Positions 15,794 through 23,318 of a stretch of DNA of 64,000 nt are shown here, one piece after another; the stretch's first letter is position 1, and every line of letters begins with the position of its first letter. Made by a program: the position numbers and the translations under genes. The stretch spans positions 62,001 through 126,000 of the IMG/VR virus record IMGVR_UViG_3300028840_005911. One strand, given 5' to 3'. Below the pieces are notes generated by a model. It did no database searches, was not told where the DNA came from, and was given only the letters and a program-made list of their open reading frames with translations. The stretch is from a virus.

Positions 15794-16070
15794 CCTCGTC
15801 GTCGGTGTCGTACAGTGGGCTCAGATCCAGAGGGATGAGAGATTTCTTGGACACTCCTCTCCCTGGCGTGGGGGGTACTATAGGGGAGACAGGACCGCTA
15901 ATCGGCCAGTCCTTCTTGCAACCGGCGCAGACGGCCCTCCGACCAGAGTGATTGGATATGATCCTTGCTTCCTTCCCGCACTCGCTGCAGTAGAACGCAG
16001 AGACCGGTATCCTCTCCTGGGCCTTTGCAGGTGCCGGTCCTGGAAGACCGTCTGGATCTTTGTCAGTCAT
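15774..16070 (-). CDS. zinc-ribbon protein with Pro-rich tail (98 aa)
   Basis: FYCSECGKEARI and AVCAGCKKDW give a classic two-CxxC ribbon at residues 26-56; the tail is Pro/Asp-rich. Overlaps both neighbours. Confidence 0.7.
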   Translation of the reverse strand: MTDKDPDGLPGPAPAKAQERIPVSAFYCSECGKEARIISNHSGRRAVCAGCKKDWPISGPVSPIVPPTPGRGVSKKSLIPLDLSPLYDTDDEDGYGGQ

Positions 16071-16542
16071 CTTCCCCCACGATGTACCTATGCTTGAGGG
16101 TCACGGTCACGATGCCTTCGGCAATCAGCTTGACCTTGATGATGAGACCGTCGATCAGGGAGAGGGGCCTCCCTTTGGTGGTGTGCAGGATGAGTCCGAC
16201 CAAACCCTCTACAGCCCATCCAAGATCTTCGGCGATGCACTCTATGGCGGGATCGCCCTTGATGAACCGGTCGATTGCTACTGAGTAGTTGGCTATCCTG
16301 ATGGACATCCGGTTCTTGAGTAAAAAAATGTTGGCTTCTTCGTCGTCGGAATTGATGCGCTTGAAGTCGGTACCCTTGATACTCTCTGCAAACTTCCTCT
16401 TGAGGTGGCCCGTCAGGAGGTCCTCTCCAAGCTGAGGATTCTCCAAGGTCAGCCTGAGTACTTCCGTGAAGTCAGGTATATTGACAGGGTCTGCGGCTTT
16501 CGGCTTTTCGCTTGAGAACTGCATGCTTGGAAGTCTATACAT
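16063..16542 (-). CDS. hypothetical protein (up to 159 aa)
   Basis: Start is uncertain: ATG at 16542 lies inside the palindrome 16537-16555 and ATG at 16524 begins MQFSSEKPKA; neither has an SD. If the palindrome is an operator or promoter part, 16524 is better. Alpha/beta body, no recognised domain. Confidence 0.6.
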   Translation of the reverse strand: MYRLPSMQFSSEKPKAADPVNIPDFTEVLRLTLENPQLGEDLLTGHLKRKFAESIKGTDFKRINSDDEEANIFLLKNRMSIRIANYSVAIDRFIKGDPAIECIAEDLGWAVEGLVGLILHTTKGRPLSLIDGLIIKVKLIAEGIVTVTLKHRYIVGEDD

Positions 16543-16555
16543 ACGTCATATGTAT
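16537..16555. promoter_or_regulatory. 19-bp palindrome ATACATA-N5-TATGTAT, copy 2
   Basis: Same arms and same 5-base spacing as 623-641 (centre CGTCA). It fills the 15-base gap between the 16557 gene stop and the next gene's start inside the minus operon, so it could regulate an internal promoter or act in RNA. Confidence 0.5.
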
Positions 16556-16556
16556 G

Positions 16557-16790
16557 TCAAATCTTTTGTGGCTGTTCTTTAATAACCTGCCGTAGTAACT
16601 GACCTTTCTTGTCGTAGACGGAACCACAGACCTGGCACTCGTACTCGTCACCGAGCTCGATCTCGTGGTCCACCATCCCACAGGCAGGGCACCTGACCAC
16701 GTGGCCCTTGTTCCCGCAGTGCCAGCACCCTACTCCCTGACACTTGGGGCAGGACTGGTAGCCGTCCTTCTGTCTCATCACCGACAACAT
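16557..16790 (-). CDS. double zinc-ribbon protein (77 aa)
   Basis: Start MLSVMRQKDG at 16790 has GGAGCGAGAG upstream; a GTG at 16814 is less likely. Three to four Cys pairs (CPKC, CWHCG, CPACG, CQVCG) suggest two stacked zinc sites as in DnaJ-like or topoisomerase-type ribbons. First gene after the RecA-like gene. Confidence 0.7.
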   Translation of the reverse strand: MLSVMRQKDGYQSCPKCQGVGCWHCGNKGHVVRCPACGMVDHEIELGDEYECQVCGSVYDKKGQLLRQVIKEQPQKI

Positions 16791-16806
16791 CTCTCGCTCC
16801 AACGTC

Positions 16807-16842
16807 GGCACCACGACCCGGGTTGCCCCAGGCCGTGGTGCC
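16807..16842 (-). other. strong hairpin between recA-like gene and next gene
   Basis: GGCACCACG pairs with CGTGGTGCC (9 bp) and an inner CCTGGG/CCCGGG arm extends it. No T-run follows, so it is more likely a processing, stabilising or attenuating structure than a terminator. Confidence 0.45.
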
Positions 16843-16866
16843 GCTCAGAGGGGGAAAGGAAGATCG

Positions 16867-17829
16867 CTAGCTATTGTCTACAGATTCGACCAACCTGTCA
16901 ATGATTTCATCTCGAAGACTGGGGTTTCTCTCAAGGGTCTCGATAGACTGCTTCGTGCCGGTCCCGATCCACCTGCCGTCGAAGTATATCTTGCCCCGGT
17001 CGTTTTCGAGCACTCCATAGGACACGGCCACGGAGACTATGTCATCCTGGAGCTCGATGCCCTTCCCCTTCACTACCCGGACATCCACCCAGCACGACGG
17101 CTTACCCACCAGAGACTTCATCACCTCAATGGACAGGGTGTAGCCTTTGACCCCGATGGGGCTCCTATCGGCCTTGGTGAGCCTCAGAATGGCGCTCATG
17201 AGACTATCGAACCTCTTCAAGTCACTGCGTATCTCCTTGGTGTACGTTTCGTCCTTGTAGGCCGATCTGAGCTGTCTGACCTGTGATGTGAGGACAAGGG
17301 AGCACCCCTTTTTGGCGGACCCCATGTCACTCACTATCTCCTCTACCAAGTCGGCCCAGTCCCAGTAATCGGTCCTATCGATGTGGAGGGCGGATATCGA
17401 ATCGATGACCGCTACGGAGTTCTCCTCTGAGAAGAAGTCCCTCAGGAACTCGAGGAGCTCCTTCTTGGTCTTCCACGGGACCAGTGGCAGGGCATCTAGA
17501 TCCACACCTATCTCTTTGAGGTACCACCCATCCCAGTACTCGGCAGCCACCATGGCTGTCCGATACCCGGTCTTTTGGGCTGTGGTCAGGATATGGCCGG
17601 CCATGAGGGTCTTGCCGGCCGCTGGCCCTCCGTAGATACACGTTGCCCCGGCGGGTAGAGCTCCGCCAAGTAGGATATCCAGACTGAGGATGCCTGTCCT
17701 CGATGACAGGTCGCTGACTATCTGTCTTTCCTCTGTCAATTTGTCAATTTGTCTACCTGACAGGCGCCCAAGGGCTTCTGAAGCCGCCGGGAACTCATCC
17801 AAAAATTGGTCTTCTAGCTTGGAACCCAT
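16867..17829 (-). CDS. RecA-like recombinase
   Basis: 320 aa. Catalyses ATP-dependent strand exchange in homologous recombination and repair of phage DNA. Walker A GGPAAGKT at residues 67-74; Walker B SVAVIDSISAL; VLTSQVRQLRS is the region before loop 2; a RecA-type C-terminus (KGIELQDDIVSVAVSYGVLE, then GKIYFDGRWIGTG) follows. Start MGSKLEDQ has GGAGGTGATTACT. Shorter than bacterial RecA (about 350 aa), lacking most of the acidic C-terminal part. Its own minus promoter lies directly upstream and heads the long minus operon. Confidence 0.88.
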   Translation of the reverse strand: MGSKLEDQFLDEFPAASEALGRLSGRQIDKLTEERQIVSDLSSRTGILSLDILLGGALPAGATCIYGGPAAGKTLMAGHILTTAQKTGYRTAMVAAEYWDGWYLKEIGVDLDALPLVPWKTKKELLEFLRDFFSEENSVAVIDSISALHIDRTDYWDWADLVEEIVSDMGSAKKGCSLVLTSQVRQLRSAYKDETYTKEIRSDLKRFDSLMSAILRLTKADRSPIGVKGYTLSIEVMKSLVGKPSCWVDVRVVKGKGIELQDDIVSVAVSYGVLENDRGKIYFDGRWIGTGTKQSIETLERNPSLRDEIIDRLVESVDNS

Positions 17830-17848
17830 AGTAATCACCTCCTTTTGT

Positions 17849-17870
17849 TTCATATTCCTTATAGCAAAAA
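17849..17870 (-). promoter_or_regulatory. minus phage promoter for the RecA-like operon
   Basis: Minus strand reads GCTATAAGGAATATGAAAC, a variant with TATAAGGA. About 20 bases separate it from the recA-like start codon. Back-to-back with the plus promoter at 17881. Confidence 0.6.
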
Positions 17871-17880
17871 CCCGGTCCGT

Positions 17881-17902
17881 TTTCGTCATAAGTAAATTGT
17901 GG
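17881..17902 (+). promoter_or_regulatory. plus phage promoter, divergent
   Basis: TTTCGTCATAAGTAAATTGTGG; core CATAAGTAA differs at two places from the consensus. It is followed by CACCCATAGGAGGG, the shared leader, and the 17937 ATG. Confidence 0.6.
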
Positions 17903-17936
17903 AGAGAAACCTTTACACCCATAGGAGGGAAGACGC

Positions 17937-18782
17937 ATGGAAATGGCAGAACAAGCTCGGAGGGTAATTTCATGTGACGAGGGGGACCTCGAGTCAGTTG
18001 CAGAAGAGCTGGGTATCGATTTCGAGGTGGCCCAAAACACCAGAGAGTACTGGCGTGCGCGAATGGAGGGACGCTGTGTACTGTGTGGGACGGTATCCAA
18101 GACGGAGATGTGCAAGAAGTGTGCGCCAGATGGGGTAGAGCCCCTCGCAGAGTTCCCTGACATCCTCAAGGACATGAACGGGAACAGGACACTGATCTCC
18201 AAGACGTGCTCGGGGTGCAAGAAGACCAGGAATCTACGTGTGCGGTACGTCCTGGACATGCACGAAAAGTACGGATCCAAGTTCTTCAGGAACCCGAAGT
18301 GGCTATGCAAGGAGTGCTTCAGGAAGAAAGCGAAGGAACGGAACCTCAACCTCAAACACCAACCTTTCAAGTGTCTCGAAGGCAAAATAGCCGCGAAAAT
18401 GGAAAAAATCGAGGGCAATACTGGTATAAGAAAAGTGGAAGGAAAGTGCACCCTTAACACCCCCTCTGAGGAGGGGAAGGAGGAAGTCATGGCAGCAACC
18501 GCAACGAAAGCAAGTCCAGTGTCAGAACACTTCGAGGCCGCCCTCGAGAACCTCAAGTCGGACAACGACGAGGTCCGCAAGATGGCACGCGCCGAGTGCC
18601 GTCAGAGCCTGAACTACGTCGAGCAGGGCATGTCCCTGGCTCCGCGCCTCTGCCACAAGGCCGAGTTCAGCACCCCCATCGTGTCCGACATCATCTCGGT
18701 CGGCAAGCCCCTCGCCTACGCCGGCGGCATCTACGCGGGTGTCAAGGGCATCATGACCGTCGTCGAGTGGCTCCGCGCCTGA
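17937..18782 (+). CDS. 281-residue frame: zinc protein joined to an embedded second gene
   Basis: SD AGGAGGG precedes the ATG. Residues 1-135 hold two zinc sites (CVLCG ... CKKC and CSGCKK ... CKEC) and an N-terminal helical segment (DLESVAEELGIDFEVAQ).  From residue about 160 the frame reads without a stop through a perfect phage promoter and leader (18419-18489) into the 97-residue gene at 18490. Either the first gene lost its stop and fused, or both a fusion and a short product are made. No family recognised. Confidence 0.65.
   Translation: MEMAEQARRVISCDEGDLESVAEELGIDFEVAQNTREYWRARMEGRCVLCGTVSKTEMCKKCAPDGVEPLAEFPDILKDMNGNRTLISKTCSGCKKTRNLRVRYVLDMHEKYGSKFFRNPKWLCKECFRKKAKERNLNLKHQPFKCLEGKIAAKMEKIEGNTGIRKVEGKCTLNTPSEEGKEEVMAATATKASPVSEHFEAALENLKSDNDEVRKMARAECRQSLNYVEQGMSLAPRLCHKAEFSTPIVSDIISVGKPLAYAGGIYAGVKGIMTVVEWLRA
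18419..18440 (+). promoter_or_regulatory. phage promoter embedded in an open frame
   Basis: CTGGTATAAGAAAAGTGGAAGG fits the consensus over its whole length and is followed by CACCC and GGAAGGAGGAAGTC before the ATG at 18490. Confidence 0.7.
18490..18782 (+). CDS. 97-residue protein from the internal promoter
   Basis: Strong SD. Begins MAATATKASPVSEHFEAALE, helical, ending in a hydrophobic Gly-rich segment (LAYAGGIYAGVKGIMTVV) that could contact a membrane or pack internally. Codon use is GC-rich and even, as in the well-expressed HU gene. Has its own terminator at 18819. Function unknown. Confidence 0.7.
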
Positions 18783-18818
18783 CCCCCTCCTTCCCGGACA
18801 TCTCCGGAAAATCCCACT

Positions 18819-18845
18819 AAAGAGAGCCCACCAGCTCTCTTTTTA
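18819..18845 (+). terminator. terminator after the 18490 gene
   Basis: AAGAGAGC-CCACCA-GCTCTCTTTTT: eight-base stem and T-run. Confidence 0.75.
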
Positions 18846-18868
18846 GCCTTCGAAAATACGAGCACCTT

Positions 18869-18890
18869 TCTGGTATAAGAACTATGGAGA
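18869..18890 (+). promoter_or_regulatory. phage promoter for dCMP deaminase
   Basis: TCTGGTATAAGAACTATGGAGAG, a close consensus match, preceded by an AAAATA box about 17 bases upstream. Confidence 0.7.
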
Positions 18891-18947
18891 GGTGACTTTC
18901 TCCTATGGGTGGGCGAGGAGCGGATCCACAACGGACCGCTCCTTTGC
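18889..18947 (+). promoter_or_regulatory. structured leader of the deaminase gene
   Basis: Two hairpins: GGAGA...TTCTCC near the 5' end, then GGAGCGG-N12-CCGCTCC followed by TTTG at 18917-18947. The second resembles a weak terminator placed before the SD, so attenuation or mRNA protection is possible. Confidence 0.4.
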
Positions 18948-18974
18948 CTTACTATTCATCTTCCGGAGGGTACT

Positions 18975-19469
18975 ATGCGAGAATCTTGGGACCGATACTT
19001 CATGAACATCGCCGAGCTCGTATCTACGAGGGCGACCTGCGTGCGCAGGAAGGTCGGCGCGGTCATCGTAAGGGACAAGAACATTTTGGCGACAGGGTAT
19101 AATGGAGCTCCTCGAAGAGTGGAACACTGCACAGACGAGACCTGTCTTAGGCAGAAGCTCAACATCCCATCCGGTGAGAGGCATGAGATTTGCCGGGCCG
19201 TCCATGCCGAACAGAATGCCATCATCCAGGCCGCCCGCCATGGTGTAGCAGTCAATGGCGCGTCTTTGTACATCACAGTCTTCCCGTGCTCCATTTGCGC
19301 AAAGATGATCATCAACTCTGGGATCTCGAAGATCTACTTCGAAGGCGACTATGGAGATGCCAGGTCTACGAGCCAATCGTACGAATATCTCTGGCAGTAC
19401 AGCTCTTGTGAGCTTTACCGGGTTAAAGAGGACGGTACTACCGTACTGACGTTCCCGAAACCCAAGTAA
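18975..19469 (+). CDS. deoxycytidylate (dCMP) deaminase
   Basis: 164 aa. Converts dCMP to dUMP, feeding dTMP synthesis. Zinc motifs HAEQNAI (residues 77-83, catalytic Glu79) and PCSICAK (104-110); the N-terminal [14 protein letters not shown] with GYNGAPR is typical of the T4/ComEB family. An additional Cys/His group (HCTDETC) between them matches the second zinc site seen in phage dCMP deaminases. Start at 18975 follows GGAGGG; the upstream extension to 18909 lies in the leader. Expressed alone from its own promoter. Confidence 0.9.
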   Translation: MRESWDRYFMNIAELVSTRATCVRRKVGAVIVRDKNILATGYNGAPRRVEHCTDETCLRQKLNIPSGERHEICRAVHAEQNAIIQAARHGVAVNGASLYITVFPCSICAKMIINSGISKIYFEGDYGDARSTSQSYEYLWQYSSCELYRVKEDGTTVLTFPKPK

Positions 19470-19484
19470 AATCCGGCGTGGTCT

Positions 19485-19505
19485 TCCGATATAAGAACTA
19501 TGAAC
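19485..19505 (+). promoter_or_regulatory. phage promoter for the XRE/sigma hybrid gene
   Basis: TTCCGATATAAGAACTATGAAC, with AAAAT about 18 bases upstream. No terminator separates it from the deaminase gene, so read-through is also possible. Confidence 0.6.
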
Positions 19506-19574
19506 AGAAGGGCAGTGCAGCAAAACCGGGAAGGTAGGGCGCTGCAAAAGGTTACGCACCCAAAGGAGGATCAA

Positions 19575-20393
19575 ATGAAAGACTTCAGAGTGAAGGTGAG
19601 AGCCTACAATAATAGGTTGCTCGAGAGGCGGGAAAAGTTAGGACTATCTCAAAAGGCCTTGGCAGCGCAGGCTGGGATACCTGCCGGAGAGTACAACAAG
19701 TACGAGAATATGCGGAAGACGGCGTGGAACCCAAAAAAGAATAACTGGAGGCCGGATGCGGTTAAACTGGCTGCATTCCATGATGTATCCGAGTTCGATC
19801 TATTTCCCGAATCTCTCAAGATGATCGAAGCGCGTCCTGTGGAGATGGAGGTAGATGCCTGCGAGGTAGAGGCCTTGATGGGAGCCTCCATACCAACCCC
19901 ACATAAAGCTCTCGAATCTTCCGACCTGAACACAAAGGTCAGAGAAGTCATCTCTACACTCACCCCAAGAGAAGAAAAGGTAATCAGGGCACATTTCGGG
20001 ATAGGAGAGGATGAGCGGACATTTGAGGAGATCGGTGAAGAATTCGGTGTTGGCAGAAACAGAATACGTCAGATAGAGTGCAAAGCCCTTCGTAAACTAC
20101 GTCACCCACACCGGGCTAAACGTCTGATAGATTACTGTGAAGAAGGACCAGCGCCAAAGCCCAAAGAACCAAAACCTAGACCTCCTACTCCAAAAGAGCT
20201 GGCTCTAGAAAAGTTTCACGCATACGGACACAAAGAACGTAGTATGGGGTGGGCCTATCACTTCCGCTTCAGAAACTTCTATTTTCTGAAGTGCCGAACG
20301 TGCGGACGCAGGGCTTATGCAAAACGGAGAAATGGAAGGATGATGATCTTTGGGGAAGCCCTCAACGTCAAATGTGGTAAGTACCTTCCGTAA
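19575..20393 (+). CDS. XRE helix-turn-helix plus sigma-region-4-like regulator
   Basis: 272 aa. Residues about 17-50 are an XRE-type HTH (LGLSQKALAAQAGIPAGEYN). Residues about 120-175 match sigma70 region 4 (STLTPREEKVIRAHFGIGED, then IGEEFGVGRNRIRQIECKAL), the part that reads -35 boxes. A Pro-rich linker and a CRTCG...C zinc site end the protein. Regions 2 and 3 are absent, so it is not a full sigma factor; it may be an appropriator or repressor. Start after AAAGGAGGATCAA. Candidate controller of the TATAAGAA promoters. Confidence 0.75.
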   Translation: MKDFRVKVRAYNNRLLERREKLGLSQKALAAQAGIPAGEYNKYENMRKTAWNPKKNNWRPDAVKLAAFHDVSEFDLFPESLKMIEARPVEMEVDACEVEALMGASIPTPHKALESSDLNTKVREVISTLTPREEKVIRAHFGIGEDERTFEEIGEEFGVGRNRIRQIECKALRKLRHPHRAKRLIDYCEEGPAPKPKEPKPRPPTPKELALEKFHAYGHKERSMGWAYHFRFRNFYFLKCRTCGRRAYAKRRNGRMMIFGEALNVKCGKYLP

Positions 20394-20463
20394 TCGGTGG
20401 ATAGCTTGAGAGTTTGTTGGTGGGTCGATTGGACTAGCGAACGGTTAGATGCTGGTTCGCTGG

Positions 20464-20488
20464 GAAGAGAGCCTTGTGCTCTCTTTTA
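20464..20488. terminator. bidirectional terminator
   Basis: AAGAGAGC-CTTGT-GCTCTCTTTT serves the plus 19575 gene and, on the other strand, the HU gene. The 70 bases before it are G-rich spacer. Confidence 0.7.
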
Positions 20489-20490
20489 CC

Positions 20491-20766
20491 TCAGAGCTGC
20501 GCCTTGAGGGTCGGTGAGGGCCGGAAGCCGACGGTCTTGGAGGCCTTGACCTTGATGATCTCGCCGGTCTGCGGATTGCGGCCCTTGCGGGCCTTGCGCT
20601 TGCGCAGATTGAAGACACCGAAGCCGGCGTAGCTGAAGCGGCCTTCCTTCTTCACCGTCTTGGTGATGGTGCTGAAGACGCTGTCCACGATATCGGTCGC
20701 GGCCTTGGTCGTCATCTCGTACCCCGCCGTCTTCTTGATCTGCTCGATGAATTCCTTCTTGGTCAT
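20491..20766 (-). CDS. HU/IHF-family DNA-binding protein
   Basis: 91 aa, full length. Histone-like dimer that bends and compacts DNA. Typical landmarks: MTKKEFIEQIKKTAGY start, GRFSYAGFGVFNLRKRKAR, the GRNPQTGE arm tip and VGFRPSPTLK end. It is alone on the minus strand within plus units, with a host-type promoter, so it may be expressed at once on infection. Reminds me of deltaproteobacterial HU, untested. Confidence 0.93.
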   Translation of the reverse strand: MTKKEFIEQIKKTAGYEMTTKAATDIVDSVFSTITKTVKKEGRFSYAGFGVFNLRKRKARKGRNPQTGEIIKVKASKTVGFRPSPTLKAQL

Positions 20767-20804
20767 GTCTGAACTCCTACAAAAGGGTTAAAGAAAACAC
20801 AGGC

Positions 20805-20833
20805 AGAATAAGCATAGTAGAGACAATAGTCAA
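20805..20833 (-). promoter_or_regulatory. host sigma70-type promoter for HU
   Basis: On the minus strand TTGACT, 17 bases, TATTCT, about 38 bases before the HU start codon. Unlike its neighbours it has no TATAAGAA block. Confidence 0.6.
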
Positions 20834-20879
20834 CAACTTTCGCCAAAATACGGCCATTATTGGAAATTCTGGGTGACAG

Positions 20880-20900
20880 TTTCGGTACAAGAATACTGAG
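20880..20900 (+). promoter_or_regulatory. phage promoter, TACAAG variant
   Basis: TTTCGGTACAAGAATACTGAGGAGG, with the rest of the block fully conserved. Confidence 0.65.
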
Positions 20901-20942
20901 GAGGAAATCCGCATTTTAACCAGCCGGGACTGGGAGAAAACC

Positions 20943-21326
20943 ATGAAGAAAGGAGTAGTCAAGATCGTAGAGGCTAAGGAGAAGTTTCCTGGAAAGGTTC
21001 CCGCAGTCGTGTACGCCGCACTGCTGGAACACAAAACAATGGCGGAGAATTTTGACTGGGCCGCTTGGCTCTACAATCCTATTCTTGGCTCGAGGTTCTT
21101 GCTGGACTCTGACGTAAACCGGCAGAACATCCTAAGAAGAACTGAGTACAACCCGTCATTCCACAAGTGGGGATATGTAGACGGGTCATGCGTCATAGTA
21201 CTAGGCGACTCAGAAGACTACGTTCTCACGACACTCGATTCTCTGCTTCCGCATGTAACGGTGCAAACACTGGACATCTGCGAGGAGAGGATGCTCATGA
21301 AACATCTGATGCGGCCGGGAGGCTAG
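20943..21326 (+). CDS. hypothetical protein (127 aa)
   Basis: Single-gene unit between a promoter and a terminator. Begins MKKGVVKIVEAKEKFPGKV; alpha/beta, with VDGSCVIVLGDSEDYVLTT in the middle. Weak SD (GGGAGAAAACC). Not recognised. Confidence 0.65.
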   Translation: MKKGVVKIVEAKEKFPGKVPAVVYAALLEHKTMAENFDWAAWLYNPILGSRFLLDSDVNRQNILRRTEYNPSFHKWGYVDGSCVIVLGDSEDYVLTTLDSLLPHVTVQTLDICEERMLMKHLMRPGG

Positions 21327-21329
21327 GAA

Positions 21330-21355
21330 TAAAGGAGGCTCCGGCCTCCTTTATT
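21330..21355 (+). terminator. terminator after 20943 gene
   Basis: AAAGGAGGC-TCC-GGCCTCCTTTATT stem-loop. Confidence 0.75.
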
Positions 21356-21378
21356 ACCTGTAAAATACTGGACTTTCT

Positions 21379-21400
21379 CAGGTATAAGAAAAATGTGAAG
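21379..21400 (+). promoter_or_regulatory. phage promoter for the 21436 gene
   Basis: CAGGTATAAGAAAAATGTGAAG with GTAAAATA 20 bases upstream. Confidence 0.7.
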
Positions 21401-21435
21401 AGATCATCTTAACCACCACAAGGAGGAGGAATCAC

Positions 21436-22692
21436 ATGAACATCGATCTCAACATGTTCGAGAAGGACGAGAAGACGGGACTCTACATCATCGAGGACCA
21501 GGTAGTCCTCGGTATCATCCTGGTCTACGTCATCCAGAAGCTCGGACAGTGCAACGACAACCTGCTGCGGGATACCCTCCGTGACAAACTGGGCATCTAC
21601 GTACGCAAGTGGAAGACCGTCTTCCGCAACGCCCTCAACGCTCTCAAGAAGCTGGACCTCATCGCCATCAACCAGCTCCCCGGAGAGGGGGACGTACAGG
21701 AAGAGCACTACTCCCTGAAGAACGTGGAGTTCGCCTCCCCGCCGCATCTGGCCCACTTCAAGGACGTTCTTCCCAAACTGCTTGCAGACGGGACGTCCGC
21801 AGCTATCAAGGTGGCTTTCGACTCCGGGGAAGAAGCGGAGCCAGGGGAGACCACCAAGCCCAAGAGGGGAGCAAACATCAAAGAGAGCCACGTCTACTCA
21901 GTCCGGTTCGAGAGTGAGGAGAAGTTCCTTGCTGGTAGGTCAATCTGTCCGACCATGAGGGACGGCCTGGAGAAATCTCCGTACCAACCGAACATCGATG
22001 GCTATATCAAGCAGGAAGAAGAAGAGCCCAGGAAGACCAAGAAAAAGAAGGCGGCCGATAGGGCAGACGCTAAGATCGACCGCTTCTTCGAGCGAGCCAC
22101 TGACGGCGGGATCCTGATCCACGGTGGTATCACCAAGGGCATGTTCTGCTCTGCCATACCGCGCTTGTACGGCCTCGCCCCGGCAACCGCGAGGGACAAC
22201 GGCGGGTACCCGTCGATCATCGTCTACCCGAACAATCACGGTATCCAACTGACCACACTTCCGGTCCAGGCCTCCAACGGCAAGTCAGCCGCACCGCAAA
22301 CCTACGAGACAATCATGCCTGGAGAGGAGATCCTGCTCAGGTTCTGGGCCCCGACCAAAGGGTTCCTGGACGCGGACATCATCGTTGAGTATCTCGAGTT
22401 CATCGGCCTCTTCCCAAAACGCACCCTTTCGCCCGGTCGTGGCACCGAGACTGGGAAGATGAGGATGACTCACTTCGTTGACCATGGCCTTGTTCCGGAG
22501 ATATTCGAGAAGCGCAAGAAGAACAGGAAGAAGCTTCCCATAGATGCATACCTCGACTGGGAGTTCGAAAAGGAGACCGGGGTAACGCTCCAAAAAGTCG
22601 GCGGTGCCCCGAAGACTAAGAAGGCCCGCATGCGGGTCGACGGCAACAAGATGCTCCTCTTCAAGACGAAGGGAGACCAGGCTCAGGCGTAG
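21436..22692 (+). CDS. large hypothetical protein (418 aa), possible winged-helix start
   Basis: SD AAGGAGGAGGAATCAC. Residues 20-70 (LRDTLRDKLGIYVRKWKTVF, then ALNALKKLDLIAI) read like a winged helix; an acidic linker follows; a basic hinge KKKKAADRADAKID sits near 215; the second half is beta-rich (GGILIHGGITKGMF) with a Lys/Arg-rich end. Even, GC-rich codon use and a dedicated unit suggest good expression. A DNA- or RNA-binding role is a guess. Confidence 0.7.
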   Translation: MNIDLNMFEKDEKTGLYIIEDQVVLGIILVYVIQKLGQCNDNLLRDTLRDKLGIYVRKWKTVFRNALNALKKLDLIAINQLPGEGDVQEEHYSLKNVEFASPPHLAHFKDVLPKLLADGTSAAIKVAFDSGEEAEPGETTKPKRGANIKESHVYSVRFESEEKFLAGRSICPTMRDGLEKSPYQPNIDGYIKQEEEEPRKTKKKKAADRADAKIDRFFERATDGGILIHGGITKGMFCSAIPRLYGLAPATARDNGGYPSIIVYPNNHGIQLTTLPVQASNGKSAAPQTYETIMPGEEILLRFWAPTKGFLDADIIVEYLEFIGLFPKRTLSPGRGTETGKMRMTHFVDHGLVPEIFEKRKKNRKKLPIDAYLDWEFEKETGVTLQKVGGAPKTKKARMRVDGNKMLLFKTKGDQAQA

Positions 22693-22714
22693 TTCCTCCC
22701 CCTGGGTGCGCCTG

Positions 22715-22754
22715 GAGAGAGGGTGGGTCGCGCATCACCCCACCCTCTCTTTAG
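22715..22754 (+). terminator. terminator after 21436 gene
   Basis: GAGAGGGTGGG-TCGCGCAT-CACCCCACCCTCTCTTTA, a long stem with T-run. Confidence 0.8.
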
Positions 22755-22775
22755 CCGTAAATTTGACGACCCCTT

Positions 22776-22797
22776 TTGGGTATAAGAATACTGGAGA
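22776..22797 (+). promoter_or_regulatory. phage promoter for the 22831 unit
   Basis: TTGGGTATAAGAATACTGGAGA followed by the ATCCATAGGAGGGG leader. Confidence 0.7.
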
Positions 22798-22830
22798 AGG
22801 ACAACCTTATATCCATAGGAGGGGAAAGCC

Positions 22831-23193
22831 ATGGATCACGTCAGCAAGCACACCAAAGGAGTCATGAACTCAATCGCCAGGTTCGCTCTCAAGCACCAGG
22901 AGAGAAACGGAATCGAAACGAAGTGGGTCTCCAAGAGCAGGATCCACGTCGTGTTCGGGAAGGAGTTCGGGGTCGACCTGAACACCATCAACTGGACCGG
23001 TGAGATCTATAAGCTCAAGCGCCGCTACGGAAAGTCAATTCGAGAACGTCTCGAGTACATTGTCCCCGGGGCCGATCTCAAGTACGACTTCTACTACCAG
23101 CTGGCAAAGATGATCTGGAGAGATCGCTACAAGAGGAAATTGACGAAGACACCAGGGTCCTGTATCATCGACGATACGTCACACACTTCTTGA
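22831..23193 (+). CDS. basic hypothetical protein (120 aa)
   Basis: SD AGGAGGGG. Basic helical; the segment IYKLKRRYGKSIRERLEYIV and a later FYYQLAKMIW parallel the neighbouring 23319 product, so the two are probably tandem paralogues. The net charge suggests nucleic-acid binding. The 125-base gap after it contains only GC-rich hairpins. Confidence 0.65.
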   Translation: MDHVSKHTKGVMNSIARFALKHQERNGIETKWVSKSRIHVVFGKEFGVDLNTINWTGEIYKLKRRYGKSIRERLEYIVPGADLKYDFYYQLAKMIWRDRYKRKLTKTPGSCIIDDTSHTS

Positions 23194-23318
23194 CCGGTTT
23201 ACAGCATCCCTGTACCGGTCTACCAAAAATGACAGGTTCCTCCCGAGGGCTTCGCTGGGAGGGTCATTGAACGTGGTGAATGGGGGTCGCCCTCGCCCCC
23301 TAGTAACCGGAGGTCCTC

